From Methanobacteriota archaeon (GTDB taxonomy: Archaea > Thermoplasmatota > Thermoplasmata > UBA10834): DNA of 64,000 nt. This document shows, in pieces, positions 42,582-52,259 of this stretch. Under the pieces are notes generated by a model, which saw only the letters and a list, made by a program, of their open reading frames with translations, was not told the origin of the DNA and ran no database searches. Each line of letters begins with the position of its first letter. Positions within the stretch are counted from its first letter, which is position 1. The stretch covers positions 1 through 64,000 of the forward strand of contig DYTN01000007.1 in the NCBI GenBank assembly GCA_020725925.1. Reading direction: 5' to 3'. A program made the translations under genes and the position numbers.

Positions 42582-42719
42582 TTGGTCAGTGTGTATGAGT
42601 GCAGTGTGTGCCATGTCCTGTTCGGGAGACATGCGCCTCAGTGCCCAGTCTGTCACCATGGAGCACTAGCTCTGGTCGGTTCTCTCTTGCCTGAGAAAGG
42701 GCATGAACAACACCAGTGA
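42582..42719 (+). CDS. 45-residue zinc-ribbon protein
   Basis: A very short frame starting at TTG 42582, preceded five bases upstream by GGAGGGTG, an excellent ribosome site. The protein reads YECSVCHVLFGRHAPQCPVC, two Cys-x2-Cys knuckles spaced like rubredoxin/zinc ribbons, plus a His-rich end (GHEQHQ). No family name can be given; the combination of strong ribosome site and complete zinc motif supports a real gene. Confidence 0.6.
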   Translation: MVSVYECSVCHVLFGRHAPQCPVCHHGALALVGSLLPEKGHEQHQ

Positions 42720-42843
42720 GCGGCATCCTGGCGCACTCATTCAAACCCGGGAAGACGAGGAAGGCCTCGTCCGTGGATTCAGTATACCAGACCTGCGGTG
42801 GCCCATCTGTTGCCCGAGCCTCGATGATAATTGCCACAACTAT

Positions 42844-42852
42844 GTTTAAGTA
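42844..42852 (+). promoter_or_regulatory. TATA-like box of the coiled-coil KaiC-like gene
   Basis: GTTTAAGTA lies 68-76 bases before the ATG at 42920, predicting a leader of about 45 bases containing GGGAAGGG. Confidence 0.4.
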
Positions 42853-42919
42853 GGCTTAGGGCGCTTTTCGCCCAACGGTTCCACGGGACCATCAGGATTG
42901 TTGGGAAGGGCAGAGGACA

Positions 42920-45772
42920 ATGGCCCCCAGGTCTTCATCCAGGAAACCACCTCCGGCTAGGCTCTCCTCTCAGCGCCCCTCGTCCGAGCAGATCGAGTCT
43001 GCCGAGGTGAGGCGCTCCCGGAAGGCGGCAATACTGCAGCTCAAGATAGGACGCTTGGCGCACACGATCGGGATAGCTTCTGCCCTATCACTCGCACTCA
43101 CAGCCGTCATCGCGTATGGGCTGATCAACTGGGATTTCCTGCGGGACGCCCCCGAGATGCTCACGATCCTCAAGTGGATAATCCCATTGGTCGCCGGAGC
43201 TGCGGTGGCCGCTGTGGCAATCGCCGTCAAATGGGAACCATATGTTGCGGACAGGGAAGAGCCTCACTTCGTATTGAGCATAGTTGCGTTCGTGGTCCCT
43301 GTGTTCATAATCACGCTCATAGTGTTGGACGAGTACGACTACGTCCAGCTAGGCAGACCCGATTGGCTCTATCCAGTGTCCCTTTTGGGCGTGTGCCTTA
43401 CCGAGATATCGCTCGCGATGGTCTGGGAGGGCAACAGCTCCAGGAGGACCATCAGCGTCGTCTCCGCCATGTTCCCGGTCGCACTGCTCGTGTTCCCGAT
43501 GGTTTTCCACTTCACTCCCGAGGAGCTCGCCAGCATATTGCCCATGGCCTATCTTGGCAGCGCCGTGGCGATCCACCTCAGCGGAGCAATGCTGCACATC
43601 ATCGCCAGCTCGACCTCCGTACAGCAGCGGGAGGTGCTCAAGGCGAGCGACAGCAAGCTCAGGGAGCAGCTCCAGGAGCTCGACAAGAAGCGGCATGCGC
43701 TCGTGTACAGGGAGGACGCGTTGCGGTCCAGGGAGTCCGACCTCGAGAGCTATGAGAAGCGGCTCTCGGACGAGATGGCCTCGATTGAGGAGAGGAAGCA
43801 GCAGGTCACTGCCACCGAGGCCGAGGTGGAACAAAGGCTGCAGCACGTGAGGCAGGAAAAGCAGAGGCTCTCGACGCAGCAGTCAGAGCTCGAGAGCCAG
43901 AACGAAACCCTCCAGCTCAAACTGGCGGACATCGAGGCCCAGAAGAGGGAGCTTGAGAAGCGCTTCAAGTCCGTCGAAACTAGGGATCAGGCACTGCTTG
44001 GGAGGGAGCGCGACTCCAGCAAGCTCGTGCTCGAGATACAGGCGCGCGAGCGCGAGGTGAGGAACAGGCTCGCGGACGTCGAGAACGAGGAGTCGATGCT
44101 GGACAGCCTGCGCAAGGAGCTCGACGCGATGCAGGGCGCGCTCGCCGAGAGGGAGAAGCAGATAGGCGTGCGCGAGAGCGCCCTGGACATGAAGACCCTC
44201 GAAATAGCTGCGGCGAGGGAGCAGCTGGGGCAGGTGACTGCGGAGAAGAGCACGGTCAAGGGCCTCGAGCAGCAGCTTCTGATGAAGCAGGAGTCCCTCA
44301 CGGAGAAGGAGATAGCGCTCAAGGCGCTGGAGGACGAAATCCGCCAGAAGTCCGAGAAGGCCGAGCGCCTGGCAGTCCGCGCAGATAAGCAGATTACCGA
44401 ACTAGTTGAGAAGGAGGGCTCGATCCTGGCCAGGGAGAAGGCTCTGGCAGATGGCGAAACCAAGCTGAGGAGCGAGCTCTCAGGACTCAGCAACCGCCTG
44501 CAGGAGGTCGAAAGCGTCCGCGGGCTCATGAGCGACAAGGAGAAGCAGTACTACACCCTCACCGAGACCACAAGGACCAAGCTGTCCTCCATTGAGGCCA
44601 GGGAGGAGGACATGGTCCGCAAGATGCTCGCGCTGGAGAAGCGGGAGGAGAAGATCAAGGAACTCGAGTCTCGTTTCAGGCAAGAGCACGAGACAATCAA
44701 CACCAAGCTCCGGCAGCTTATAGAGAAGGAGAAGGACCTGAAAGCCCATGAAGCCGAGCTCGGCCTCAAGCAGGCAGAGCTGAAGGCGATGGAGCGCGAG
44801 ATCCTCGAGAGCGTCGAAGAGGTCGAGGAGGTCAGGGCGGAGCTGCCAGCAGAGGGGGAGGACGAACGAGAGAGGGCACTCGCGTACCGGGAGCGCAGGT
44901 TCGTCGAGCGCGAGCGGGAGGCCAAGTCCAAGCTGTACCAGCGCGAGAAGGAGCTCGAGAAGCGCGAGCAATCGCTGAGGGCGCACTTGGCCAAGGACAT
45001 CGAGGAGATGGAAGAGGCGGTCCAGGAGGAGTACTCAGGCGAGAAGGTCAAGACAGGCATTGACCGGCTGGACGACCTCATGATGGGTGGTATGCCGTTC
45101 GGGTCGAACGTGCTGTGCGTGGGCCCGCCGTTCATAGGCAAGGAGGTCGCGATGCTGCTCTTCGTTGCCGAGGGCCTCAAGAAGGGCGTGCCAGCGATCA
45201 TAGTCATCACATCGAAGAACCCGACGGAGATCGCGAAGGAGATGGCTCCCATACTGCCGACCTTCAAGGAGTTCGAGCAGCTGGGGCTCGTCTGGTGGGT
45301 CGATGCGTCGGGCATGCAGCCGGGCGAGGAGGGCATGGCCGAGGAGGCTCATGTCGTGACGGTCGACAAGCCGGGGAACCTGAGCGCCGTGCAGGGCGCG
45401 ATCGACAAGTGCGTCTCGGCGCTGAAGAGGCAGAAGCACCCGTACCTCAGGCTCGCCTACATGTCCCTTTCCATGAGCATCACGCAGGCGGACGAGAAGA
45501 GCGCCTTCCAGTTCGTCCAGACGCTTGCGGGAAGGCTGAAGCAGGCAGGAGCGGTGTCGGTCTTCGCCGTGGAGAGGGGCATGCACACGGAGCAGCAGCT
45601 CGAATCGATTCAGCACCACATGACCGGAGCCATCCAGTTCAAGACCGACAAGCAGAAGACGCTTCTCAGCATCCAGGGCGTCGGCGACGTCCAGACCAGA
45701 GACTGGGTCGAGTACAAGCACACGAACAAGGCCCTTATGATCGGAGCATTTTCGCTTGAGAGGATAAGGTAG
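42920..45772 (+). CDS. Membrane-anchored giant coiled-coil protein with C-terminal KaiC-like domain
   Basis: A 950-residue protein in three parts. Residues 1-40 are basic and disordered. Residues ~48-230 hold six membrane helices (for example IGIASALSLALTAVIAYGLI, FVLSIVAFVVPVFIITLIVL). Residues ~235-700 are one continuous highly charged coiled coil (heptads such as QEKQRLSTQQSELESQNETL). Residues ~705-950 are a RecA/KaiC-like domain: VKTGIDRLDDLMMGGMPFGS, then a P-loop GPPFIGKE (735-742) in which the Ser/Thr after Lys is Glu, so nucleotide hydrolysis may be lost. It could act as a cytoskeletal, chromosome or membrane tether; function is unknown. The beta-CASP gene follows on the same strand. 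Confidence 0.75.
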   Translation: MAPRSSSRKPPPARLSSQRPSSEQIESAEVRRSRKAAILQLKIGRLAHTIGIASALSLALTAVIAYGLINWDFLRDAPEMLTILKWIIPLVAGAAVAAVAIAVKWEPYVADREEPHFVLSIVAFVVPVFIITLIVLDEYDYVQLGRPDWLYPVSLLGVCLTEISLAMVWEGNSSRRTISVVSAMFPVALLVFPMVFHFTPEELASILPMAYLGSAVAIHLSGAMLHIIASSTSVQQREVLKASDSKLREQLQELDKKRHALVYREDALRSRESDLESYEKRLSDEMASIEERKQQVTATEAEVEQRLQHVRQEKQRLSTQQSELESQNETLQLKLADIEAQKRELEKRFKSVETRDQALLGRERDSSKLVLEIQAREREVRNRLADVENEESMLDSLRKELDAMQGALAEREKQIGVRESALDMKTLEIAAAREQLGQVTAEKSTVKGLEQQLLMKQESLTEKEIALKALEDEIRQKSEKAERLAVRADKQITELVEKEGSILAREKALADGETKLRSELSGLSNRLQEVESVRGLMSDKEKQYYTLTETTRTKLSSIEAREEDMVRKMLALEKREEKIKELESRFRQEHETINTKLRQLIEKEKDLKAHEAELGLKQAELKAMEREILESVEEVEEVRAELPAEGEDERERALAYRERRFVEREREAKSKLYQREKELEKREQSLRAHLAKDIEEMEEAVQEEYSGEKVKTGIDRLDDLMMGGMPFGSNVLCVGPPFIGKEVAMLLFVAEGLKKGVPAIIVITSKNPTEIAKEMAPILPTFKEFEQLGLVWWVDASGMQPGEEGMAEEAHVVTVDKPGNLSAVQGAIDKCVSALKRQKHPYLRLAYMSLSMSITQADEKSAFQFVQTLAGRLKQAGAVSVFAVERGMHTEQQLESIQHHMTGAIQFKTDKQKTLLSIQGVGDVQTRDWVEYKHTNKALMIGAFSLERIR

Positions 45773-45822
45773 CTTATACCTCGAGGGCTCTCTGTCCTCA
45801 CGCAGGGCCGAGGGTCTCACCG

Positions 45823-46785
45823 ATGATCCAGCATGGGAACGGCATCCTGGTGGAAGTGGACGGTCGGAAGTTCAGGTTCGATCCTCGCAGGGTCAACCAG
45901 GACGACACGTGCATGATTTCGCATGCGCACACGGACCACCTGCCGACCTCGTTCAGGGGCAGCTCGGTCGTGTGCTCGCAGATAACCCGCGACTTCGTGA
46001 AGCTGCGCAGGAACAAGGAAGTCCAGATCGTGGATGACGAGCACGTGAGGCAGCTCGAGGCGGGGCATATAGCCGGCTCGCAGATGTTCCTCGTGGAGGG
46101 GGAGAAGAAGGTGCTCTACACCGGCGACTTCTGCACGAGGGAGAAGGAGCACACGAAGGCTGCCATGCCGCACAAGTGCGATGTGCTGATCATGGAGGCG
46201 ACCTACGGGAAGCCGCACTATGTGTTCCCGGACCATGCCGAGATGATGGCAGTGGTGAAGGATTGGCTCAACGATATCATGCGCGCAGACGGCATCGCCG
46301 TTCTGTACGCATACCCTCTCGGCAAGTCCCAGGAGCTGAGCGCGTACCTGAGGGACTTCCCGCTGTTGCTGCATGGGGCCATCGCGGAGAACAACCGACT
46401 GCTTCGAGCGCATGGAATGACACTCTCCGACGTGGAATACGACCAGCATCTCGCAATCCCTCCGTTCGTCTACATCACATCGGGCCTCGGTCGGGATCTC
46501 GCGAGGGTGGAATCGCTGAAGAAGAAGGGGGCCAAGACGGCTGCGTTCTCGGGGTGGGCGCTCGACAGGGACTTCGTGAGCGTCTCACGGGCGAACGAGG
46601 CGTTCCCAGTATCCGACCACTGCGGGTTCGACGAGCTCGTGGAGTTCGCCAGGAGATGCGATCCTGAGGCGGTCTTCACGACGCACGGCTTCGCCAAGGA
46701 GCTGGCAAATCACCTGAGGCGCAACCTCGGCATCCAAGCGCAGCCGCTGGTGGCCAGGCAGAGGACTCTGGACCATTTCTGCTAA
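45823..46785 (+). CDS. Beta-CASP metallo-beta-lactamase nuclease (mRNA 3'-end processing/exonuclease family)
   Basis: A 320-residue metallo-beta-lactamase with motif 2 SHAHTDHL, motif 3 EAGHIAGSQMF, motif 4 YTGDFCTRE and beta-CASP motifs (ATYGKP, AYPLGKSQEL, SGWALDR, VSDHCGFDEL, TTHGFAKEL). It belongs to the COG1236 group of RNA/DNA exonucleases, and resembles the short archaeal members annotated as mRNA 3'-end processing factors or SNM1-like. The substrate is undetermined. It is convergent with cbf5, overlapping by 4 bases. Confidence 0.88.
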   Translation: MIQHGNGILVEVDGRKFRFDPRRVNQDDTCMISHAHTDHLPTSFRGSSVVCSQITRDFVKLRRNKEVQIVDDEHVRQLEAGHIAGSQMFLVEGEKKVLYTGDFCTREKEHTKAAMPHKCDVLIMEATYGKPHYVFPDHAEMMAVVKDWLNDIMRADGIAVLYAYPLGKSQELSAYLRDFPLLLHGAIAENNRLLRAHGMTLSDVEYDQHLAIPPFVYITSGLGRDLARVESLKKKGAKTAAFSGWALDRDFVSVSRANEAFPVSDHCGFDELVEFARRCDPEAVFTTHGFAKELANHLRRNLGIQAQPLVARQRTLDHFC

Positions 46786-47747
46786 GCGCTCTTCTGCGAG
46801 CTTCCCCAGACTCGCATGTAGGTCCCGACTGGCATGAGGACTCTCGAGACATCCACTGCGAAACCCTCCTTTCGCTTGAGCATCTCCTCAGCGTCCATGA
46901 GGGCCGTCCCGATGCCGACCCCCTCCCCGCTGAGCGTCATGACGGCGACGGTCCCGCCCTTGCGGATGGTCTCATCGATCGTGACGATCCCAGGGGCCGC
47001 GAGGCTCGCACCGTGGCATATCGCATCCACTGCGGAGTCCTTGACCTCCACCTTCGGGATCTGTGCCAGGAGCATCTCCTTGGGAAGGAGCATCTTCTTC
47101 AGGTGGGTGCTGTTGCCCGACCTGTGCTCCTCCAGCGAGTCCTTGAGGTCGTGGAGCGAGACGGCCATGTCCTCCGTCAGCACGCCCGCTCTGGTCCGCC
47201 TCAGGTCCTGGAGGTGTGCTCCTACGCCTATCGCATCGCCCATGTCCACGCACAAGCTCCTGATGTATGTCCCCGCCTCACAGTCGACCATGAAGAGAAC
47301 GTCCCTGTCGGACACTTCCAGCATCTTGAGCGACTCCACGATTCTCGTGCGCATCTCGCGCTTGACGGCCGAGCGCATCGGAGGGGTCTGGAAGATCTCG
47401 CCCGTGAACTCGTCGAATACCTCCGCGAGCCTCTTCTGGTCGACACTGCCGTGCATCTTCATGACGCCGACATAGGCCTTCGTGCCGTAGTGGAGGGCGT
47501 CCATCGCACGGACCGCGCTCCCCAGCCCGACTGGGAGCACGCCCGTGACCCTCGGGTCGAGCGTGCCGCCATGGGCCGCCTTGCTCGCGCCCGTCATCTG
47601 GCCGACCCAGCTGGTGACCTGGTGGGATGTGGGGCCCGCAGGCTTGTCGATGACGACGATGCCGTCCTTGAGCAGCTCCTCGACGGTCCTGTCCTCCGGC
47701 CTCCTGCCCACGCCCGAGCTAACCGGCCTCTTCGACTTGACGAGCAT
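46782..47747 (-). CDS. cbf5: tRNA/rRNA pseudouridine synthase Cbf5 (dyskerin)
   Basis: A ~321-residue TruB-family synthase, catalytic subunit of the H/ACA RNP. The catalytic Asp is in HGGTLDPRVTGVLPVGLG; KPAGPTSHQVTSWV, AGTYIRSLCVDMG and the C-terminal PUA domain (VSRVLMPVGTYMRVWGSS) are present. It is last in the ribosomal/secY run, directly after cmk and overlapping its end by about 29 bases. ATG 47747 is used; TTG 47756 adds three residues. Confidence 0.93.
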   Translation of the reverse strand: MLVKSKRPVSSGVGRRPEDRTVEELLKDGIVVIDKPAGPTSHQVTSWVGQMTGASKAAHGGTLDPRVTGVLPVGLGSAVRAMDALHYGTKAYVGVMKMHGSVDQKRLAEVFDEFTGEIFQTPPMRSAVKREMRTRIVESLKMLEVSDRDVLFMVDCEAGTYIRSLCVDMGDAIGVGAHLQDLRRTRAGVLTEDMAVSLHDLKDSLEEHRSGNSTHLKKMLLPKEMLLAQIPKVEVKDSAVDAICHGASLAAPGIVTIDETIRKGGTVAVMTLSGEGVGIGTALMDAEEMLKRKEGFAVDVSRVLMPVGTYMRVWGSSQKSA

Positions 47748-48285
47748 CTTCGGCAACCGCCTTCCTGGCCCTCTCGACTATCATGTCCGCGATCCTGTCG
47801 GCGCGGGTGTTCGAGGAGTCGACCCAGAGGTCGTAGAAGGCCTTGTCGGTGGGGTCTATGCCGTAGTAGGCCTTGTAACGCTTCTTCTCAGACCTCTCCC
47901 GGGTGCGCATCTCCTTGAGAACGGCCTCGACCTCCCTTCCTTCCCTCTGCGCTACCCTCTGTATCCGGATGTCCTCCGCAGCGTCGACGTACACCGCGAA
48001 CACCGGCACCTTCCTGCCCTTCAGCATCGGTCCCGCGAGCCTCCCCTCGAGCACGATGTTCTCGTTGGCGCGCGCGAGCGCGACCATCCGCTCGTCGAGA
48101 TCCTTGTCTATGGTCTCGTCCTCCTCCGCCAGCCTGCCGAAGGTGCCGAGGTCGAGCTTCCTCTCCTCCGCCATCTGCCTGAAGAGCTGCCCCACGAGGA
48201 CGAAGTCGTAGTCCAGCCTGTTGGCCACGAGCATGCATATGGTCGTCTTGCCGCTCCCGGGTGGACCTGAAATGGCTATCCTCAT
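47719..48285 (-). CDS. cmk: Cytidylate kinase, archaeal type
   Basis: A 188-residue kinase phosphorylating CMP/dCMP. The P-loop is MRIAISGPPGSGKTTICMLV, and the LID/core segments GRLAGPMLKGRKVPVFAVYV, RIQRVAQREGREVE and YYGIDPTDKAFYDLWVDSSN are those of the short archaeal Cmk. ATG 48285 overlaps the DUF106 gene stop (ATGA). It occupies the usual position between DUF106 and cbf5. Confidence 0.93.
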   Translation of the reverse strand: MRIAISGPPGSGKTTICMLVANRLDYDFVLVGQLFRQMAEERKLDLGTFGRLAEEDETIDKDLDERMVALARANENIVLEGRLAGPMLKGRKVPVFAVYVDAAEDIRIQRVAQREGREVEAVLKEMRTRERSEKKRYKAYYGIDPTDKAFYDLWVDSSNTRADRIADMIVERARKAVAEDARQVEEAG

Positions 48286-48989
48286 CCGGCCGCTCCCTCT
48301 TCCTCGATGTCCGAGCTCTCCGCGCCCTTCACCTTGAGCTCGCTCAGCCTGCGCCTGAAGCTGATGAACTTCAGGCTCCTGGTCAGCACCTGCCCGAAAG
48401 GCAGTGTCAGGAGCGAGTAGAGCAGGACCCAGTTGGGCAGCACGTTCGAGTGCTTCATGTCCGCGTCGAACGCCCACGGGACGGAGAAGGTCGTGGACGA
48501 GAGGTCCAAGTACACGAAGTTCGCGAGCCATGCGAATATCGGTATGATGACCAGCATGGTCAAGGGCATCAGCTTGAGCTGCATCTGGGACGCCTTGAGC
48601 GACTGCGCCATGATCTGCGGCTGGAGCTCCGTGAGCTTCTTGAGCTTGAAGGTGTTGTTGCTCGCCCTCGCCTCCCTGAGCTCCTTCTGGAAGGCCGAAG
48701 TGATCCTCGCGTTCCTCGCCTGGTCGACCCAGTCGACGAAGAAGTGCCTCACGCTTATGCTGAAGAAGCTCATGATGAGGCCGGTGAAGAGGAGCGTGAG
48801 AATGGGCTGATCGCCGTCGAAGCCGACCAGGGGCGTCAGGGGCACGCCGATTATCCTCCCGAGGCCCTGCCTCAGGTCGTTGTCGAACATGACGAACATT
48901 GCGAGCAGGAAGGCCATCATCACGATGAGCTGGTTCCCGAAGTCCGGCCTGGGAGGCCTCGCTCCTCCAGCGCCCCTGGAGCCCGCCAT
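48282..48989 (-). CDS. DUF106 membrane protein, YidC/Oxa1/EMC3-like insertase
   Basis: A 235-residue protein with membrane helices at about 22-40, 62-85, 145-165 and 188-210 and a charged coiled-coil loop between the second and third (DQARNARITSAFQKELREAR). The family (archaeal Ylp1) is related to Oxa1/YidC and eukaryotic EMC3/TMCO1 insertases that assist membrane protein insertion. It follows secY by four bases, its standard location. Confidence 0.9.
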   Translation of the reverse strand: MAGSRGAGGARPPRPDFGNQLIVMMAFLLAMFVMFDNDLRQGLGRIIGVPLTPLVGFDGDQPILTLLFTGLIMSFFSISVRHFFVDWVDQARNARITSAFQKELREARASNNTFKLKKLTELQPQIMAQSLKASQMQLKLMPLTMLVIIPIFAWLANFVYLDLSSTTFSVPWAFDADMKHSNVLPNWVLLYSLLTLPFGQVLTRSLKFISFRRRLSELKVKGAESSDIEEEGAAG

Positions 48990-48993
48990 CCGA

Positions 48994-50571
48994 TCACTCG
49001 CCTCCGAAGAAGCCTCTGAGTACCGGATGCATCTCCATCATCTGCTCCCTGCCCATGGCATCGTAGAGCTGTATCATAATGCCCACGGCGAGGAGCACGC
49101 CGGTGCCCGACGCGTTCCCCACCGTGCCTATCAGGTCCGCGCCCGCTGCGAGCCCTCCGACCGTCGCCCCCGAGATGACAGTCACCACCGGTATGTACCT
49201 CTCCAGGACCCTCTTGAGGACCCTCGGGTCCCTCCTGAAGCCCGGGATCTGCATCCCGCTCGACTCGATCTGCGATGCGACCGCCTCCGGGCCCATGTTC
49301 GTCGTCTCGATCCAGAACTTCGCGAACAGGACGGAGCCCAGGACCATGACGCCCACGTAGACCATGACATGGATGCCTATCTGGTACCTCTCCTTGTCCA
49401 GCCCCAGCCCGCTGAGATAGCTGTCGCTAAGAAGAGGCAAAAGCCAGTCGCCGACGCCGTTGATCGTGGATAGGTAGTACGCCAGCCCGCCGGACGGCCT
49501 CGTGGCGTCTGCATCGTAGTAGCCGAGCATCCAGTTCTCGCCCAGCAGGGGCACGTTCCGGAAGGACGGGTGGCTCCAGAAGAGCATCGAGAACATGCTC
49601 ACGTTCGCCAGCAGGGCGGCCATGAGGATGACCGGGATGTTGGACGCGTAGATGAGCTTGATCGGGTACCTGCCCCGGGCTCCTCTCGCCCCTCCGTGCG
49701 CGAGCGGGAGCTCTATCCTGCTCGATTCCGTGTACGCGACGAACAGGAAGATGACTATTGTGCCTATGAGGGCCACCATCGGGTTCGGCTGCGCCAGGAA
49801 GATGCGCTCGTACCCGCCCCCTGAGAGCTCAGGGGCGGACATGTGGTGGAATAGGTAGATCGTCTTCGGGAGCGTGCCCGCCGGCGGGTTGTCGTAGGGG
49901 TCCATCGGGATTGCGTTGTCCACGGGGTGCCAGTTGAGCGACCCCGTGAATATCTGCTGCGCGACGCCCGCGGCGATGAAGAGCGATATGCCGCTCCCTA
50001 TGCCCCACTTCGAGACCACCTCGTCCATGAGGAACACGAGGTACGAGCCGACGAAGAGCTGGACCACGATGAGCGTCCGGGCCAGGGCGAGTCCGTTGCC
50101 CGCCCAGATGCCTTCCATGCCGTCCCTGAACCTCGAGGTCGGCTCCATGAAGCCGTAGACCTGCGGCACCGCCTCGACGACTATCATGATTATCACCAGG
50201 AGCTTCTGTGTGCCCTGGTACACCGCCTTGTCCTCGTCTTCCTTGAGGTTGAGCTTGATGATCTTCGCGCCCGTGAAGAGCTGCATGATGATCGAGCCGG
50301 TGACGATGGGCCCTATCCCCAGGTGCATGAGCGAGAACTGCGCGCCCGCGAGTATCGCCCTGTACTGGGCGAACAGGTCCACACCCTCTCCTGTGTTCAC
50401 GCCATAGATCACGATGTTGGTCATGGCGAAGTACAGGACCAGGATGAGGACGAGCCACATCATCTTCGTCCGGAAGTGCACATGCCCCTCGGGCCTGGTC
50501 ACCGCCGGAATCCTCGACGTGATCGGCTTGAGCTTGTAGAGCATGCTTCTTTCTTCTTTCTCCTCGGCCAT
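48994..50571 (-). CDS. secY: Preprotein translocase subunit SecY
   Basis: A 525-residue channel protein with ten membrane helices, the plug region after helix 1 and conserved GIGPIVTGSIIMQLF and GSGISLFIAAG segments. It is about 50-60 residues longer than typical archaeal SecY, mostly through expanded extracytoplasmic loops (around PMDPYDNPPAGTLPKT and in the second half). ATG 50571 lies just after AGGAAGGGTG; GTG 50577 is an alternative. It is preceded by rpl15. Confidence 0.96.
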   Translation of the reverse strand: MAEEKEERSMLYKLKPITSRIPAVTRPEGHVHFRTKMMWLVLILVLYFAMTNIVIYGVNTGEGVDLFAQYRAILAGAQFSLMHLGIGPIVTGSIIMQLFTGAKIIKLNLKEDEDKAVYQGTQKLLVIIMIVVEAVPQVYGFMEPTSRFRDGMEGIWAGNGLALARTLIVVQLFVGSYLVFLMDEVVSKWGIGSGISLFIAAGVAQQIFTGSLNWHPVDNAIPMDPYDNPPAGTLPKTIYLFHHMSAPELSGGGYERIFLAQPNPMVALIGTIVIFLFVAYTESSRIELPLAHGGARGARGRYPIKLIYASNIPVILMAALLANVSMFSMLFWSHPSFRNVPLLGENWMLGYYDADATRPSGGLAYYLSTINGVGDWLLPLLSDSYLSGLGLDKERYQIGIHVMVYVGVMVLGSVLFAKFWIETTNMGPEAVASQIESSGMQIPGFRRDPRVLKRVLERYIPVVTVISGATVGGLAAGADLIGTVGNASGTGVLLAVGIMIQLYDAMGREQMMEMHPVLRGFFGGE

Positions 50572-50623
50572 CTGCACCCTTCCTAGTCGCAGGAGTTCGT
50601 GGTCTATGCCCTGCCCTGTCTGT

Positions 50624-51049
50624 TCATTCCTTCAGCAGCGTTCCCCCGGCCTTCTTCAGCTTCTCCTCCGCACTCGCCGAGGCCTCGGGTACTTTGATCG
50701 TGACAGGCGTGGTCATCCTCCCGGAACCCAGGAGCTTGTCCACGCCGAGCTTCGCCAGGTCGACAGTCCACTTGCCGTCCTTGTGTTCCGCGTATCCATC
50801 CTTCGCTAGTGCTTGAAGGGACTGCTCGACCTCTGAGAGGTTCATAGTGACCTTGTCCCTCACCACGGACTGGGGCCTCTTGAACCCGTGGCGGCCGAAA
50901 TGGTCAGGATCGTATTTAATCACGCTTATCCACTTGTGCTTGTGCAGGCCGGCGTTTCCCCGCCCGCCCCTGAGGCCAGCGCCCCTCCCGGCCTTCTTGC
51001 CCCGGCCGTGGGTCCTGCTGCCCCTGAACTTGCTCGTCCTGCTTACCAT
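50624..51049 (-). CDS. rpl15: 50S ribosomal protein L15 (uL15)
   Basis: 141 residues with the signature N-terminus SKFRGSRTHGRGKKAGRGAG and GGRGNAGLHKHKW, the flexible Gly/Arg tail that threads into the large subunit. The C-terminal domain ends in VTIKVPEASASAEEKLKKAG. The start directly abuts the rpl30 stop (no spacer). Confidence 0.97.
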   Translation of the reverse strand: MVSRTSKFRGSRTHGRGKKAGRGAGLRGGRGNAGLHKHKWISVIKYDPDHFGRHGFKRPQSVVRDKVTMNLSEVEQSLQALAKDGYAEHKDGKWTVDLAKLGVDKLLGSGRMTTPVTIKVPEASASAEEKLKKAGGTLLKE

Positions 51050-51538
51050 CTACTTCGCCTCCTTCAGCTTCGGGAGCATCTTGTCGATGAGCTTCTCCAT
51101 GTCTGCGCCCCTGTAGCCGAGCGAGCCGCCGTCCACGAACGGTCTCCTCGTGCTCCTGTGCCCCTGCCTGGGCGGAGGGAGCCTTAGGACGGGCTTGAGC
51201 CCCTTCACGTCTGAGAACCGCGCCTCGCCCTTCTCGAGCGCCTTCGCGAAGGAGAGTATCGATGTGAACGCGGAGTTGTCCTTGACATAGGCGTCCGTGA
51301 GCCTTGCGCCCCCGGCCACCTCGCCCTTGTGGAACAGCAGGCGTGCGATCGCCTCTGGCGTCAGCTCCCCCCAGGTGACGTAGTCCTTCACCACCTGCAG
51401 CATGCCGCTGGTCGTGTCGTTTTTCGGGAGGACCGCGCAGTGGTTCACCCTGTTCAGCCTGAGCATGTCCATCGTCTCCACCGCCTGCCGCTGTATCTTC
51501 GCGTGTCCCCTCACCCTCACCACTGCGACTGCGGCCAT
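51050..51538 (-). CDS. rpl30: 50S ribosomal protein L30 (uL30)
   Basis: 162 residues of the long archaeal/eukaryotic L30 (L7ae-like length) type: VVRVRGHAKIQRQAVETMDM, LRLNRVNHCAVLPK and the C-terminal PRQGHRSTRRPFVDGGSLGY. ATG 51538 is one base after the rps5 stop. Confidence 0.96.
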   Translation of the reverse strand: MAAVAVVRVRGHAKIQRQAVETMDMLRLNRVNHCAVLPKNDTTSGMLQVVKDYVTWGELTPEAIARLLFHKGEVAGGARLTDAYVKDNSAFTSILSFAKALEKGEARFSDVKGLKPVLRLPPPRQGHRSTRRPFVDGGSLGYRGADMEKLIDKMLPKLKEAK

Positions 51539-51539
51539 C

Positions 51540-52259
51540 CTACTCGCCCTCCTTGGTGGTCTCTGGCGCAGGCCCCTCGGGCTCCTCCTCTGGGGGCACA
51601 CCGACGGACGCGACGTGTATCTGGGTCGGCCCCGAGACTATCTGGAGCCTGGACCTCTGCTCGTCCGTGACCCTGATCTGCGATGTCTTCTTGAGCGCAT
51701 CGAAGGTCGCGATGGAGTTGTTGATCGTGGTCTTCGTGTGCCCGCTCGTGAAGCCCCAGGAGTCCTTTATCCCGGCCATCTTAAGCACGCTCTTCCCGAT
51801 GTCCCCGACTGCGAGGCCCGTGCCCCTTGGAGCCGGCTTCAACGTCACGTACACGGACCCCGAATGGCCCGTGACCTCGAACGGGAGCGAGTGGGGCGTC
51901 AGGCAGCCGCACTGCCACGAGCCGCACCCGCGCTTGACCTCGATTATGTTCAGCTTCGCGACGTCGATGGCTGCCCTTATCGCGGGCCCGACCTCCTTGC
52001 CCTTGAGCCTCCCGAGGCCGACGAAACCGTCGTTGTTGCCGACGACGACTGTGATGGCGAACCTGACCCTCCGGCCAGAGTCGGTCATGCGCTGGACCAT
52101 GTTCACGTCCAGCACCTCGTCCGCGAGCTCGGGCAGGAGTATGTCCACGATCTCCGCCTCCCTCAGGGGCAGCCTCGTCCTGAGCGCTTCGCTCATCGTG
52201 GTTATCTTGCCCTCGGCGACGAGCTTGCCCAGCCTCGTCTTGGGTACCCAGTCACCCAT
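51540..52259 (-). CDS. rps5: 30S ribosomal protein S5 (uS5)
   Basis: 239 residues with the double-stranded RNA-binding-like N-domain ([20 protein letters not shown]) and the loop [20 protein letters not shown] of archaeal S5, followed by an acidic tail ([12 protein letters not shown]). ATG 52259 has GGAGGTG six bases upstream; the start falls within the end of rpl18 (8-base overlap). Confidence 0.97.
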   Translation of the reverse strand: MGDWVPKTRLGKLVAEGKITTMSEALRTRLPLREAEIVDILLPELADEVLDVNMVQRMTDSGRRVRFAITVVVGNNDGFVGLGRLKGKEVGPAIRAAIDVAKLNIIEVKRGCGSWQCGCLTPHSLPFEVTGHSGSVYVTLKPAPRGTGLAVGDIGKSVLKMAGIKDSWGFTSGHTKTTINNSIATFDALKKTSQIRVTDEQRSRLQIVSGPTQIHVASVGVPPEEEPEGPAPETTKEGE

